DNA of 64,000 bases. Origin: an uncultured Pelagibacteraceae bacterium (GTDB lineage Bacteria; Pseudomonadota; Alphaproteobacteria; Pelagibacterales; Pelagibacteraceae). Below the pieces are notes generated by a model that saw only the letters and a program-made list of their open reading frames with translations, had not been told where the DNA came from and ran no database searches. Made by a program: the position numbers and the translations under genes. Positions 1 through 9,305 of this stretch are shown here, piece after piece. The first letter of the stretch is position 1, and the number at the start of each line of letters is the position of its first letter. Location of the stretch: the NCBI GenBank assembly GCA_902518185.1, contig CABYFG010000003.1, positions 1 to 64,000 of the forward strand, given 5' to 3'.

Positions 1-2
1 AA

Positions 3-1013
3 AAAAATAATTTTTGGAAAAATAAAAACATTTTCATATCTGGTGTAGCAGGATTTGTTGGATCAAATCTAGCTAAAAATTTAGTCCAGAGTGGAGCAAA
101 TGTAATTGGGCTTACACAAAATAATAAAATAGAAAGTTTATTATTTTATGAAAATATAGATAAGAAGATAAATCTTTTATTTGGTAATATTACAAATAAA
201 GAGTTTTTAAAAAGTATATTTTTGAAATATAGAATTGATATATGTTTTCACTTAGCTGCTCAAGTTGAGGTTGGATCAGCTTTAAAATACCCATATTTGA
301 CTTGGGAAACAAATGTTAGAGGCACATATACACTTATGGAGGTAATAAGAGAAAGTAAAAAAAAAATTAAATCTATAATAATAGCTTCATCAGACAAAGC
401 TTATGGAAATTACCCTTTACAGAGATTGCCTTACAAAGAAAATTATGAGTTAAAACCAAATTATCCTTATGACACATCAAAAGCTTGCGCTGACATAATT
501 GCTAAATCTTATGCATCTAAATTGTATAAATTACCCATAATAATTACAAGATTTGCAAATATATATGGCTCTGGTCAATTGAATTTTACAGCTTTAATAC
601 CCGATGTAATAAAATCATGTATTTTGAATAAAAAATTTGTGATGAGAAGTGATGGAGAGGCAATAAGAGATTTTATCTATATTGATGACATTGTTGAACT
701 TTATAAATTATTAGCGAAAAATTTGTATTTAAATCCAAAAAAATATTCTGGTGAAGTTTTTAACGCTGGAACAAATGTAAAGCACAAAGTTAAAGATATA
801 ATAAAAAAAATATTTATTTATACAAATAAAGAAAAAAAATTGAAAAATGTTTTCAAGAAAATTAAAAAAAATCAAGCTAAAGGAGAATTATCTGCTCAAT
901 ATATGGATTATAAAAAACTAAATAAATTTTTTGGATGGAAACCAAAATACAAGTTTTCGAATACTCTCCCTGAACTCATTCATTGGTATCAAAAATATCT
1001 AGGAAAAAATTAG
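3..1013 (+). CDS. NAD-dependent sugar-nucleotide dehydratase/epimerase (CDP-glucose 4,6-dehydratase-like), 5' end cut by window
   Basis: Extended short-chain dehydrogenase acting on a nucleotide sugar. The ORF track begins at an internal ATG (222), but the same frame is open back to base 3. There it encodes the missing Rossmann fold with a glycine motif, GVAGFVGSN. The true start is probably only a few codons left of the window, because relatives begin just before such an FW-K sequence. Downstream are HLAAQ, SSDKAYG in place of the usual SSS-x-YG, a YDTSK active-site Tyr/Lys pair and a RDFIYIDD segment. The SDKAY and SKACAD patterns resemble CDP-glucose 4,6-dehydratases, but the substrate is not proven. 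The next gene, a glycosyltransferase, follows after 3 bases, so they are co-transcribed. Confidence 0.8.
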   Translation, partial: KNNFWKNKNIFISGVAGFVGSNLAKNLVQSGANVIGLTQNNKIESLLFYENIDKKINLLFGNITNKEFLKSIFLKYRIDICFHLAAQVEVGSALKYPYLTWETNVRGTYTLMEVIRESKKKIKSIIIASSDKAYGNYPLQRLPYKENYELKPNYPYDTSKACADIIAKSYASKLYKLPIIITRFANIYGSGQLNFTALIPDVIKSCILNKKFVMRSDGEAIRDFIYIDDIVELYKLLAKNLYLNPKKYSGEVFNAGTNVKHKVKDIIKKIFIYTNKEKKLKNVFKKIKKNQAKGELSAQYMDYKKLNKFFGWKPKYKFSNTLPELIHWYQKYLGKN

Positions 1014-1016
1014 TAT

Positions 1017-2144
1017 ATGGTCATAGCTATTGACATGATTGGTACTAATTTAGGCAGCGGAACAAAAACTTATAATTTAAATTTTTGTGAAAATTTACAT
1101 CAATTAAATTTTAAAAACAAAATATACATTTTTATTACAAGGAATTATTTAAAAAATATTGATCAAAACAATAACTTAAATATTAAATATATTATTAAAT
1201 CTAAATTTTTAGAAAATATATTTTTAAGAATTTTATGGATGCAACTAATCCTACCATTTGAATTAAGGTTATTGCGAGTCAATCACCTTTTTTCTCCAAT
1301 GAATATGGGTCCAATCAGTTTAAGATTATTTAATATAAAATTTACTCTAGGCCTACATTCTAATTTGCCTTGGATTTATTTTTCAAAAATGCCAGGTAAT
1401 TTCTTAAGAAATTTTTTGACTAAAATTTTAATGGAAATTTCAATCAGGTTTTGTGATAGACTAATAGTAGACTCAGAGTATGCAAAAAAAGAAATTATTA
1501 GATTGCTTAAAATTGATGAAAAAAAAGTTTTTTTTATTTATTTAGGTATCGATAAAAAATATCTGATTGAAAAAAATGATGAGAATTACTTAGAGAATTT
1601 TGAATACAGAGATTATGCAATTTCTGTTTTGTCTTGTGTTAGATATCACAACATCATTAACTTATTAAAAGGGTTTAAATTACTAAAAAAAGAAAAAAAT
1701 ATTAAATTAAGATTTGTTTTGGTTCTACAAATCTTAGATAAAAAATATTTTGATGAAATAAAGAAGTTTATTGAAATAAATTTTCAAAAAAATGAAATTA
1801 TTTTTTTACATAATTTAGATAGTAAATTTTTAGTAAATTTGTATAAAAATTCGAAATTTTATATTTTTTCCTCTTATTGTGAAGTCTTTGGTCTGACATC
1901 TTTAGAAGCCATGTCTCAAGGATGTCCAGTAATTATCTCTAATAGATCTGCCTTAACGGAAATAAATTCAGATGCAGCTGAATACTTTAATCCAGATGAT
2001 GAAGTTGAAATAAAAGACTCTATGCACAAAATCTTATTTGAGGAAAATTTTAGAAATAAAATTATTAAAAAAGCTAAAATTCATTGTAAGAAATTTAATT
2101 GGAAAAAAACAGTTTCAAGGACTTTAAAAATTCTTAATTATTAA
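1017..2144 (+). CDS. Glycosyltransferase family 4 (GT-B fold)
   Basis: Retaining glycosyltransferase of the GT4 type, expected to add a sugar from a nucleotide donor to a lipid-linked glycan at the cytoplasmic membrane face. The C-terminal half carries the hallmark E-x7-E region near residue 289 (EVFGLTSLEAMSQG), followed by PVIISN. The N-terminal part starts with an acceptor-domain strand containing a glycine-rich loop (GTNLGSG). Length, 375 residues, is normal for the family. It starts 3 bases after the dehydratase, and its end overlaps the convergent carbamoyltransferase by 11 bases. Donor and acceptor cannot be told from sequence. Confidence 0.8.
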   Translation: MVIAIDMIGTNLGSGTKTYNLNFCENLHQLNFKNKIYIFITRNYLKNIDQNNNLNIKYIIKSKFLENIFLRILWMQLILPFELRLLRVNHLFSPMNMGPISLRLFNIKFTLGLHSNLPWIYFSKMPGNFLRNFLTKILMEISIRFCDRLIVDSEYAKKEIIRLLKIDEKKVFFIYLGIDKKYLIEKNDENYLENFEYRDYAISVLSCVRYHNIINLLKGFKLLKKEKNIKLRFVLVLQILDKKYFDEIKKFIEINFQKNEIIFLHNLDSKFLVNLYKNSKFYIFSSYCEVFGLTSLEAMSQGCPVIISNRSALTEINSDAAEYFNPDDEVEIKDSMHKILFEENFRNKIIKKAKIHCKKFNWKKTVSRTLKILNY

Positions 2145-3858
2145 TTTTTTTTATTAAAAAATTATCAATAAAAATTGCATCAATCTCAGTTCTTAAAATA
2201 CAATCTAAAGCTTCCTCTGGTTTAAAAACTATAGGTTCGTTTTCATTAAATGACGTATTCAAAAGAACTGGAACATTAGTAAGCTTGTAAAATGCATTTA
2301 TAAGTTTTGAAAATTTACTATTATATTCTCTACTCACAGTTTGTAATCTTGCAGTATTATCAAAATGAGTAACCGCAGGAATCACTTCCCTCTTATCTTT
2401 TTTCACGGTCATCAGAGATGACATGTATGGACTAAAAAAATTTCCCTCAAACCATTCTGATTGAAATTCCTCTAAAACAGAGGGTGCAAATGGTCTAAAA
2501 CTTTCTCTCCTCTTAATTTTTCTATTAATTATATCTTTCATATTGGGATTTCTTGGGTCAGCTAATATAGATCTATTACCTAAGGCACGTGGGCCAAATT
2601 CCATTTTTCCCTGAAACCAGCCAATGACTTTCCCATCTGCGATATATTTTGAGGCTGATGTGAATAATTCATCATCAGATCTCAAATAATCATAAGAAAG
2701 TTTTTTTTTGTAGTAATCTATTTTTAATATTTCTTCAATTTGGTTTTTACTAAAATTTTTTCCTAAATATGGAGATTTTAAATTAGTAAGATTGAGGTTA
2801 TATTTAGAGGCTACCACAAAAGCGGCACCCAGAGCCCCTCCATTATCACCAGGGGCACAATTAATGAATATATTTTCAAATTTTTTTTCATCAGTAAGAA
2901 ATTTGTTAGCAGTTGAATTCAAAGCGCAGCCACCTGAATACACAATATTTTTCGAGTAATTTAATTTTTTAATTGAATTTATTATTTTTTCGAAAAAAAA
3001 TTCAAAAACCTTTTGGACAGAGGAAGCAAAATTTTTTTGGAAGTTTTTTTCTTTCATTTCATCGGAAAAGAGTTTTTCAAGTTTTAAATTAAATATTTGA
3101 TCTATTAAAAGATTTTCATCAGCAATATATCTAAATTCTTTTTTATGGTGGTTAAAAAATTCTAAATTTAAATGATAAATTTTTTCATCATTTTTAAAAA
3201 GATTATCTAAAATTTTTTTAAAATAAATCGGGTCACCATATGCAGCTAAACCCATGATTTTGTATTCATCTCCATAATTTTTATAACCTAAAAACTGAGT
3301 CATTGCATGATAAAATATTCCTAAAGAGTCTGGAAAATAATTTTTTTTTTTTATAACTATTTTATTATTTTTGCATTCTGCATACGCAAAAGATACGAAA
3401 TCACCTGACCCATCAATAGAAAGACCATTTGCATCTTGAAATTCGGAAGGATAGAAAGCTGAGGCTATATGTGCTAAATGGTGTTCAATGAAATGAAATT
3501 TAACGTTTTTATTTAATTTTAAATTTTCATTAAAAATTTTGTTAATATTTTTTTTTTTAAAAAACCTTTTTTTAGCTAAATTTTTTCCAAATGAAAAATT
3601 TTTTAGAAAATATATCCCTTTCGGTATAAAGTTACTAAATGGCTTTGTATTAAAAGCTATATCGGTTATATCATCCTCTTTCAAATTACCAATTATTAAA
3701 CATTCTTTGATAGCTTTAGCTGGAAAACCTGCATAATGTTTTATTCTATTTAATCTCTCCTCTTCGATTGCTGCAATCAAATTTCCATTAATTATAAGAC
3801 AAGCGGAAGAGTCTGCATGGTAAGTATTTACACCTAGTATTACTTTATTTTTTATCAT
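2134..3858 (-). CDS. Carbamoyltransferase (NodU/CmcH family)
   Basis: Transfers a carbamoyl group from carbamoyl phosphate, via carbamoyl-AMP, to a hydroxyl, here probably on a surface sugar. The N-terminal ASKHA-type domain shows HADSSAC (residues 14-20), EEERLNRIKH and HHLAHIASAFYPS, followed by a DGSGD nucleotide-binding loop. The C-terminal carbamoyl-transfer domain shows FGPRALGNRSILADPR and later VLLNTSFN. Length, 574 residues, is typical. It lies downstream of two glycosyltransferases on the same strand (9-base gap), so the likely job is decoration of their product. Other members modify Nod factors or antibiotics; no such context is present here. Confidence 0.88.
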   Translation of the reverse strand: MIKNKVILGVNTYHADSSACLIINGNLIAAIEEERLNRIKHYAGFPAKAIKECLIIGNLKEDDITDIAFNTKPFSNFIPKGIYFLKNFSFGKNLAKKRFFKKKNINKIFNENLKLNKNVKFHFIEHHLAHIASAFYPSEFQDANGLSIDGSGDFVSFAYAECKNNKIVIKKKNYFPDSLGIFYHAMTQFLGYKNYGDEYKIMGLAAYGDPIYFKKILDNLFKNDEKIYHLNLEFFNHHKKEFRYIADENLLIDQIFNLKLEKLFSDEMKEKNFQKNFASSVQKVFEFFFEKIINSIKKLNYSKNIVYSGGCALNSTANKFLTDEKKFENIFINCAPGDNGGALGAAFVVASKYNLNLTNLKSPYLGKNFSKNQIEEILKIDYYKKKLSYDYLRSDDELFTSASKYIADGKVIGWFQGKMEFGPRALGNRSILADPRNPNMKDIINRKIKRRESFRPFAPSVLEEFQSEWFEGNFFSPYMSSLMTVKKDKREVIPAVTHFDNTARLQTVSREYNSKFSKLINAFYKLTNVPVLLNTSFNENEPIVFKPEEALDCILRTEIDAIFIDNFLIKKINN

Positions 3859-3867
3859 GGATATAAT

Positions 3868-4752
3868 TTATATTCTTAATTTTTTAATACTATTAAAAGA
3901 ATCATAATCTAATTTGATAAGATTTTTTTTTGGTAAAATTATCTTTCTTTTCATATCTTGTTTTACGATAATTTTTACATCATTTGACAAACACTCTAAA
4001 ATAAAAAAACTATAAGGATTTTCATGAGATATAATTGTATATTTTGCTAACGATTGAAGGTTGGATAGCTTGTTACTTGAAATAAAACCATAATTTTTAA
4101 TATTTGGGAAATTTAATTTATCACCAACAATATGAACTTTGTATTTTAACCTAATTAGTTTTTTTACTAAATTGTATGGAAAATAGCTTATTTTGTTATT
4201 ATGTTTTCTATAATAGATTAAAAAATCAATTTTTTTTCTTCTTCTAACTTTTTTTGTTAAGAGAAAATTTTTAACTACAAAATTAAAACTACTTTTTTTA
4301 ATAGTCTTTTTTGAGAGATATTTTTTTAACAAATCAGTAGAAAACACCAATTTTGATTTTCTTAAACTTAAAGAATATTCACTTATTTTATAAAATATAG
4401 GAAATATTATTCCTCTAGTAAAGTAGCTTAACAAATTAGATTTTGAATAATTTGCCCCTCCAGTAATAGGTCCTAAAATTGTTTTTGGAGGTAAAAAAAT
4501 GAATATTAAAAAGTTCCATAACGGTAAGTAATTTAAATAACATACCCTTTCATTTTTTAAAAATTTTTTCCAGCAGTAAATTATACCAAATATAGTAGAT
4601 AAATATTTTTGTTTAATCTTTTTTTTTTGATTCAAAATGAAATAAAAATTATCTTTTTCATTCATCTTATTCAAAAATAGCCTCGCAAGTTTACCCTCTC
4701 CAGTATTATCAGAGTAATCACATGCCCAGACAAAAATTTTTTTTTTAGTCAA
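3868..4752 (-). CDS. Putative GT-B-like glycosyltransferase
   Basis: Probably a divergent glycosyltransferase. The N terminus (FVWACDYSDNTGEGKLARLF) looks like the acceptor-binding start of GT4 enzymes, and LGPITGGANYS resembles a loop seen in that family. The C-terminal part keeps a shortened donor region (KYTIISHENPYSFFILECLSND) with a possible catalytic Glu but without the full E-x7-E signature. At 294 residues it is short for GT4, so it may be a reduced or distant form. It overlaps the upstream GT2-GT26 fusion gene by 8 bases, which suggests translational coupling. Substrate unknown. Confidence 0.6.
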   Translation of the reverse strand: MTKKKIFVWACDYSDNTGEGKLARLFLNKMNEKDNFYFILNQKKKIKQKYLSTIFGIIYCWKKFLKNERVCYLNYLPLWNFLIFIFLPPKTILGPITGGANYSKSNLLSYFTRGIIFPIFYKISEYSLSLRKSKLVFSTDLLKKYLSKKTIKKSSFNFVVKNFLLTKKVRRRKKIDFLIYYRKHNNKISYFPYNLVKKLIRLKYKVHIVGDKLNFPNIKNYGFISSNKLSNLQSLAKYTIISHENPYSFFILECLSNDVKIIVKQDMKRKIILPKKNLIKLDYDSFNSIKKLRI

Positions 4753-6226
4753 TTTTTATAAATCTTGTTTTATGAAAAATTTTGTAAATATATTTTCCTT
4801 TAAAATAATAATAAAAAGTTTCTAATATTCTTTTTGATCTTCTAAAAAAATCATTTTTAAGTCTCCATAAGAATTCATAATTTCTCAAAAAATTTGGTAC
4901 TTGCTTTTCATCACCAGATGCTATGGCTACGGAGGCTCCAATACAAATTATCTTGAATTCTGGATACTTTTCGGAGAGATAAAAAGCAAGCTTTTCTTGT
5001 TTTGGAGTTGGCAAAGTAATAAAAGTAAGAGTCTTTTTAGATAATTTAATTTTTGTTTTAATAATCTCTTTAATGTCACCAAAAGGAAGTTCTCTATTTT
5101 CAACTTTTAATTTAAATTTTTTTTCTAAATAACTTTTTGAATTTTGACTTAAATTGCCAAGGACCAATATCTTTTTTATAAATTTAGGAATTTTTAGATT
5201 ATTGACCAAATCTCTTCCTGGGATTTTATTAATTTCTATGTGTTTTTTTAACCAAATACCATCAGGCCAATGAAACAAAATTTTTTTAATAAAAATCTCT
5301 TTATTAGCAAAGTAACCTAAAAAAGCTAAATTCATACCCGACAAGATAAAATTTTTTTTAAATGGTATTTTTTCTACTTTGTCTAAAATTTTAAAACTAT
5401 TTCTACTATAATAATTATGATCAAATTTCAATTTAAATAACGAAAAAGAACGATTAATCATTTTTGAACTATAAAAAAATAATTGATTAATTTTTGCTGG
5501 AATACGCATAATTATAAAAAAAATATTTGTTCTTAATTTATTAATTTGAAAAGATTTCAAAATTTCTAACGTTGAAATCCAATAACTCTTAATATTTTTT
5601 CCAGAAATTCCACCTGACCTCATTCTTACATAAGTTTGATTTACTATTTTAAAATTTTCCTTTTTGATTATAAATAATCTAAGGAATAATTCAAAATCTG
5701 CAGCAATTTTAAAATTTTCATTGTATAGGCCATGATTATCATAGATCTCTTTTTTTATTATTGATGCAGGATGCGGTGGCATTAAGCCAAATTTCATTTT
5801 CCATTTTTTAAATCCTTTAGATGAATAAAATCTTGTTATTCTGTAATAATCTGAATTATCAAAATATGCTACATTTCCTAAAAAAATTTTCGAATTTTTA
5901 TTTTTATTTTTATTTTTGGTTTTAAAAAAATTTTCAATAGTTTTATTGGATTGAAAAATATCATCAGAATTCAAAATGCATATAAATTCTCCAGAAGACT
6001 TTTGAATTCCGAAGTTAATGGATTTGTAAATACCAAAATCTTTTTTTACGAAAATTTTTTTTTGTTTATGAGGATATTTTTTTAATATTGATAAAGTTTT
6101 ATCTTTTGATCCACCATCAATTATGACATGTTCTATATCTTTATAGGATTGAGAACAGACTGAATTGAGAGTATCTCTTATTGTTTTTTCACTGTTTAAC
6201 GTAACAGTTATAATTGAAAATTTCAT
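4745..6226 (-). CDS. Two-domain glycosyltransferase: GT2 fused to WecG/TagA/CpsF (GT26)
   Basis: Residues 1 to about 230 form a GT2 (GT-A) domain: start FSIITVTLNS, IIDGGSKD, a metal-binding NSDD near residues 86-89, and an ADFEL acceptor motif near 176. Residues from about 318 to 470 form a WecG/TagA-type domain: PDGIWL, then LPTPKQEKLAFYL, GASVAIASG and NYEFLWRLKNDFFRRSKR, matching that family's conserved blocks (DG, PkqE, G-x-x-x-x-xG, EWlyRl). The two activities are usually separate proteins, so this chain may add two consecutive sugars early in repeat-unit synthesis. A KN-repeat (residues 103-111) is encoded by a 6-base DNA repeat. It is the first gene of a minus-strand three-gene unit. 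Confidence 0.8.
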   Translation of the reverse strand: MKFSIITVTLNSEKTIRDTLNSVCSQSYKDIEHVIIDGGSKDKTLSILKKYPHKQKKIFVKKDFGIYKSINFGIQKSSGEFICILNSDDIFQSNKTIENFFKTKNKNKNKNSKIFLGNVAYFDNSDYYRITRFYSSKGFKKWKMKFGLMPPHPASIIKKEIYDNHGLYNENFKIAADFELFLRLFIIKKENFKIVNQTYVRMRSGGISGKNIKSYWISTLEILKSFQINKLRTNIFFIIMRIPAKINQLFFYSSKMINRSFSLFKLKFDHNYYSRNSFKILDKVEKIPFKKNFILSGMNLAFLGYFANKEIFIKKILFHWPDGIWLKKHIEINKIPGRDLVNNLKIPKFIKKILVLGNLSQNSKSYLEKKFKLKVENRELPFGDIKEIIKTKIKLSKKTLTFITLPTPKQEKLAFYLSEKYPEFKIICIGASVAIASGDEKQVPNFLRNYEFLWRLKNDFFRRSKRILETFYYYFKGKYIYKIFHKTRFIKID

Positions 6227-6236
6227 TTTTAATAAA

Positions 6237-6265
6237 TTATTGCATATTAAAACTTTTTATATAAT
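6237..6265 (+). promoter_or_regulatory. Candidate sigma-70 promoter for gmd-fcl
   Basis: The 56-base gap between two divergent genes contains a perfect -10 box, TATAAT (6260-6265), with a weak -35, TTATTG (6237-6242), 17 bases upstream. The predicted start of transcription lies about 10 bases before the gmd ATG. AT-rich DNA gives chance matches, so this is only a candidate. Confidence 0.4.
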
Positions 6266-6282
6266 AGTGATTTAAACAATTT

Positions 6283-7365
6283 ATGAAAATTAAAAAAGCA
6301 ATTATTACAGGTATAACTGGTCAGGATGGATCGTACCTAGCAGAATTATTGTTAAAAAAAAAATATGAAGTTCACGGAATTAAAAGAAAATCATCGTCTT
6401 TCAATACATCTAGAATTGACCACCTTTATGAAAACAAGGCTTATAGAAATAAGTTTTTTTTACATTACGGAGATCTTCTTGACTCTAATTCATTAATGAA
6501 AGTAGTAAGTAAAATTAAGCCGGATGAAGTCTACAATTTCGCTGCGCAAAGTCATGTTGGTATTAGTTTTCAACAACCAAATTATACATCACAAGTAAAT
6601 TCAATTGGTGTTTTAAATTTACTGCAAGCAATATATGAATGTGGTCTCGCTAAGAAAACTAAATTTTATCAAGCATCAACCTCAGAACTTTATGGAGAAA
6701 TACAGGAGCCAAGACAGTCTGAAAAGACAAAGTTTTATCCAAAAAGTCCATATGCAACATCTAAATTATTTGCTTATTGGATATCAAAAAATTATAGAGA
6801 GTCATATGGGATTTTTGCATCTAATGGAATACTTTTTAACCATGAATCACCAAGAAGAGGTGAAACTTTTGTAACTAGGAAAATTACTTTGGGATTGAGT
6901 AAAATTATTCATGGTTTAGAAAATTGTTTATATTTAGGGAATCTTTATGCTTTAAGAGATTGGGGTCACGCAAAGGATTATGTAGAAATGTGTTGGAAAG
7001 TTTTACAATATAAAAAGCCTGATGATTTTGTTATTGCAACTGAAAAGCAATATTCAGTAAAATTCTTTTTAGATCAATGTTTTAAATATTTAGGCATAAA
7101 AGTAAAATGGATTGGATCTGGTTTAAAAGAGCATGCAAAAATAATAAAATTTGACACAAATAAATTTCCTTTTCTTAAAAAGAACATGATTATAGTAAAA
7201 GTAAGTAAAAAATATTTTAGACCAAATGAAGTAAACAATTTAATTGGAAACGCAAATAAAGCTAAAAAACTTTTAAAATGGAAACCTAAGATAGATATCT
7301 ATCAATTAATTAAAGAAATGCTTGATAATGATTTGGAAGATATTAGAAAATCAAAATTGAAGTAA
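6283..7365 (+). CDS. gmd: GDP-mannose 4,6-dehydratase
   Basis: Converts GDP-D-mannose to GDP-4-keto-6-deoxy-D-mannose in the cytoplasm, the first step to GDP-L-fucose and related sugars. The sequence shows the N-terminal NADP-binding GITGQDGSYLAELLL, FAAQSHV, STSELYG, a YATSK active-site Tyr/Lys pair, and FNHESPRRGETFVTRKIT, a signature of Gmd. Length, 360 residues, is typical. The next gene, fcl, starts 5 bases downstream and performs the following two steps, so the pair is a GDP-L-fucose operon. No GDP-mannose synthesis gene is seen in the window; it must come from elsewhere. Confidence 0.95.
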   Translation: MKIKKAIITGITGQDGSYLAELLLKKKYEVHGIKRKSSSFNTSRIDHLYENKAYRNKFFLHYGDLLDSNSLMKVVSKIKPDEVYNFAAQSHVGISFQQPNYTSQVNSIGVLNLLQAIYECGLAKKTKFYQASTSELYGEIQEPRQSEKTKFYPKSPYATSKLFAYWISKNYRESYGIFASNGILFNHESPRRGETFVTRKITLGLSKIIHGLENCLYLGNLYALRDWGHAKDYVEMCWKVLQYKKPDDFVIATEKQYSVKFFLDQCFKYLGIKVKWIGSGLKEHAKIIKFDTNKFPFLKKNMIIVKVSKKYFRPNEVNNLIGNANKAKKLLKWKPKIDIYQLIKEMLDNDLEDIRKSKLK

Positions 7366-7369
7366 AAAA

Positions 7370-8299
7370 TTGAAATATAGAGTTTTAATTGCTGGTCAAG
7401 AGGGAATGGTTGGTAATTCTATTTATAAATTTTTAAAAAAAAAAAAATTTAAAATTATTGAGTGTAAAAGAAAAAATCTAGATTTCACTGATCAAAAATC
7501 TGTTGATAAATGGTTCAAAAAGAAAAAACCTGATTTGGTAATTAATGCAGCTGGTAAAGTTGGTGGTATTTTAGATAATAAATTATTTCAATCAGATTAC
7601 TTGTATATTAACTCAATGATCGGATTAAATATAATACATGCATCAAATAAATATGGTGTCAAAAAATTAATAAATTTGGGATCAGCTTGCATATACCCTA
7701 AAAATACTCAACAACCAATAAAAGAGAGCTCTTTACTTTCGTCTAGTCTTGAAGAAACTAATGAGGGCTATGCATTAGCAAAAATATTATCACTGAAATA
7801 TTCTCAATATTTAAGAAAAAAATTAAAAAAACAATTTGTTTCTTTAATGCCAGCAAATTTATACGGTATTGGGGATAACTTTGATCTTAGATCAAGTCAC
7901 GTATTGCCAGCATTAGTTAAAAAATTCACTTTAGCTAAAATCAGAAAATTATCTTCGGTAGAGGTCTGGGGTTCTGGAAAAGTAAAAAGAGAATTCTTGA
8001 ATGTTGAGGATTTGTCATCTGCTATACATTTTATTATAAAAAAAAATATTAAGAATGATTTTATAAATGTCGGAGGTGGCGAACATTACTCAATAAAGGA
8101 ATTATCATATATTTTAAAAAAAATAATTGGTTTCAAAGGTAAAATTATTTTCAACAGAAGATATCCAGACGGAGTAAAAAAAAGAAAATTAAACTCAAAT
8201 ATAATGAAAAAATTAGGATGGAAACCTAAAGTTAAGCTTAAAGAAGGTCTTATAGAATATTGTGATTATTATAAGAGAAATATAATGCCTAATGAATAA
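7370..8299 (+). CDS. fcl: GDP-L-fucose synthase (epimerase/reductase)
   Basis: Bifunctional 3,5-epimerase and 4-reductase that turns GDP-4-keto-6-deoxymannose into GDP-L-fucose with NADPH. Visible motifs are GQEGMVGNSIYKFL (Rossmann), NAAGKVGGI, SACIYP and EGYALAK (active-site Tyr/Lys), PANLYG, and VWGSGKVKREFLNVEDL. Length, 309 residues, fits the family. The start is TTG (7370), chosen because it gives the expected N terminus 4 bases after the gmd stop. The gene end overlaps the convergent WecA-like gene by 11 bases. Confidence 0.93.
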   Translation: MKYRVLIAGQEGMVGNSIYKFLKKKKFKIIECKRKNLDFTDQKSVDKWFKKKKPDLVINAAGKVGGILDNKLFQSDYLYINSMIGLNIIHASNKYGVKKLINLGSACIYPKNTQQPIKESSLLSSSLEETNEGYALAKILSLKYSQYLRKKLKKQFVSLMPANLYGIGDNFDLRSSHVLPALVKKFTLAKIRKLSSVEVWGSGKVKREFLNVEDLSSAIHFIIKKNIKNDFINVGGGEHYSIKELSYILKKIIGFKGKIIFNRRYPDGVKKRKLNSNIMKKLGWKPKVKLKEGLIEYCDYYKRNIMPNE

Positions 8300-9305
8300 T
8301 TTTTTTTTTTATAAAAACTATTAAGGCAAAATATATAAAAGAAGTACTAGTAATTGTAATTATATTATTAATATCAAAAAGACTTAGCATGATTGGATAA
8401 CAAAGTAAGAAAATTAGTATTATCAATGTTTTTTCTAGACTATATTTCGATAACAGTAAATGATGTAAATGATTTCTGTCAGAATTAAGAGGATTCTTTT
8501 TTTCTAGAATTCTAATTATAAATAATCTTATAAGTTCAAGACCGGGGATGATCATATATAAAACTACTTGGTCGGCATAAATTATATAATTTTGATTATA
8601 TAATGATATAAAAAAATAACTTATTAAATAACCAAGGAGTAAAGATCCACTATCTCCTAAAAAAGTTTTATTTTTATAGTTTAGATATGAAAATGCGATC
8701 ATTGAAATTATTAAGATACTGACAATTAATGAAAATATATAAAAAAAAATGATACATGAAAAAATTAAAAGACTATAGATACTTGATTGTAAGTTAATTC
8801 CATCAAACATATTTAAGGCATTTAAAAAAACTACAAAACAAAAAATTGAAAAGATTAATTTAAAATTTTTCAAAAAAAACTCATCTTTTAAAAAAGAGAA
8901 TTTGATCTTATCTAAAATTAAGTTGTTATCTAAATATAATTGTAAAAAAATTATTATAATAAGTATCAAAAATTTTAAGTTAGGTCTTAAATTTAGCTTA
9001 TCATCAACAAAGCCTAATATAAAAATTAATGTAGCAATCATCATGAAATAATTAAGAGAACTTTGACTTTGAAAAAAAACTTCTTTTTCTAATAAATTAT
9101 TTTGAAACTTGAGAATGATGCAGTAAATAATTAAATTAAAAAAAATAATTTGACCACCTGCAAGTGGCGTAGGTTTTGAGTGAAATTTTCTTATTTTATC
9201 AGGGACATCAATATTAAAATTAAAAATTTTTATTTTATGAAATAAGAATATCAAGGCAAAATTTATACACATGAAAGATAAAATTATTAAAATAGAATTT
9301 TCCAT
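8289..9305 (-). CDS. MraY/WecA-family undecaprenyl-phosphate sugar-1-phosphate transferase
   Basis: Integral membrane enzyme that loads the first sugar phosphate onto undecaprenyl phosphate, starting a lipid-linked glycan. The sequence is strongly hydrophobic with about ten membrane segments. It carries the family motifs: LAGG near residue 50, FVDDKLNLRPNLK (Asp pair), NALNMFDGINLQ near residue 165, FLGDSGSLLLGY, and a cytoplasmic His motif DRNHLHHLLL. The His motif is closer to WecA than to MraY. Length, 338 residues, is normal. It starts one base into the stop region of the upstream polymerase-like gene, so the two are coupled. Exact sugar (HexNAc or other) is unknown. Confidence 0.88.
   Translation of the reverse strand: MENSILIILSFMCINFALIFLFHKIKIFNFNIDVPDKIRKFHSKPTPLAGGQIIFFNLIIYCIILKFQNNLLEKEVFFQSQSSLNYFMMIATLIFILGFVDDKLNLRPNLKFLILIIIIFLQLYLDNNLILDKIKFSFLKDEFFLKNFKLIFSIFCFVVFLNALNMFDGINLQSSIYSLLIFSCIIFFYIFSLIVSILIISMIAFSYLNYKNKTFLGDSGSLLLGYLISYFFISLYNQNYIIYADQVVLYMIIPGLELIRLFIIRILEKKNPLNSDRNHLHHLLLSKYSLEKTLIILIFLLCYPIMLSLFDINNIITITSTSFIYFALIVFIKKKIIH

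Noticed and set aside
3868-6226. Frameshift joining the two overlapping glycosyltransferase genes
   Set aside because: The 8-base overlap has a normal stop and ATG, and each protein has its own complete start region, so two genes are more likely than one broken gene.
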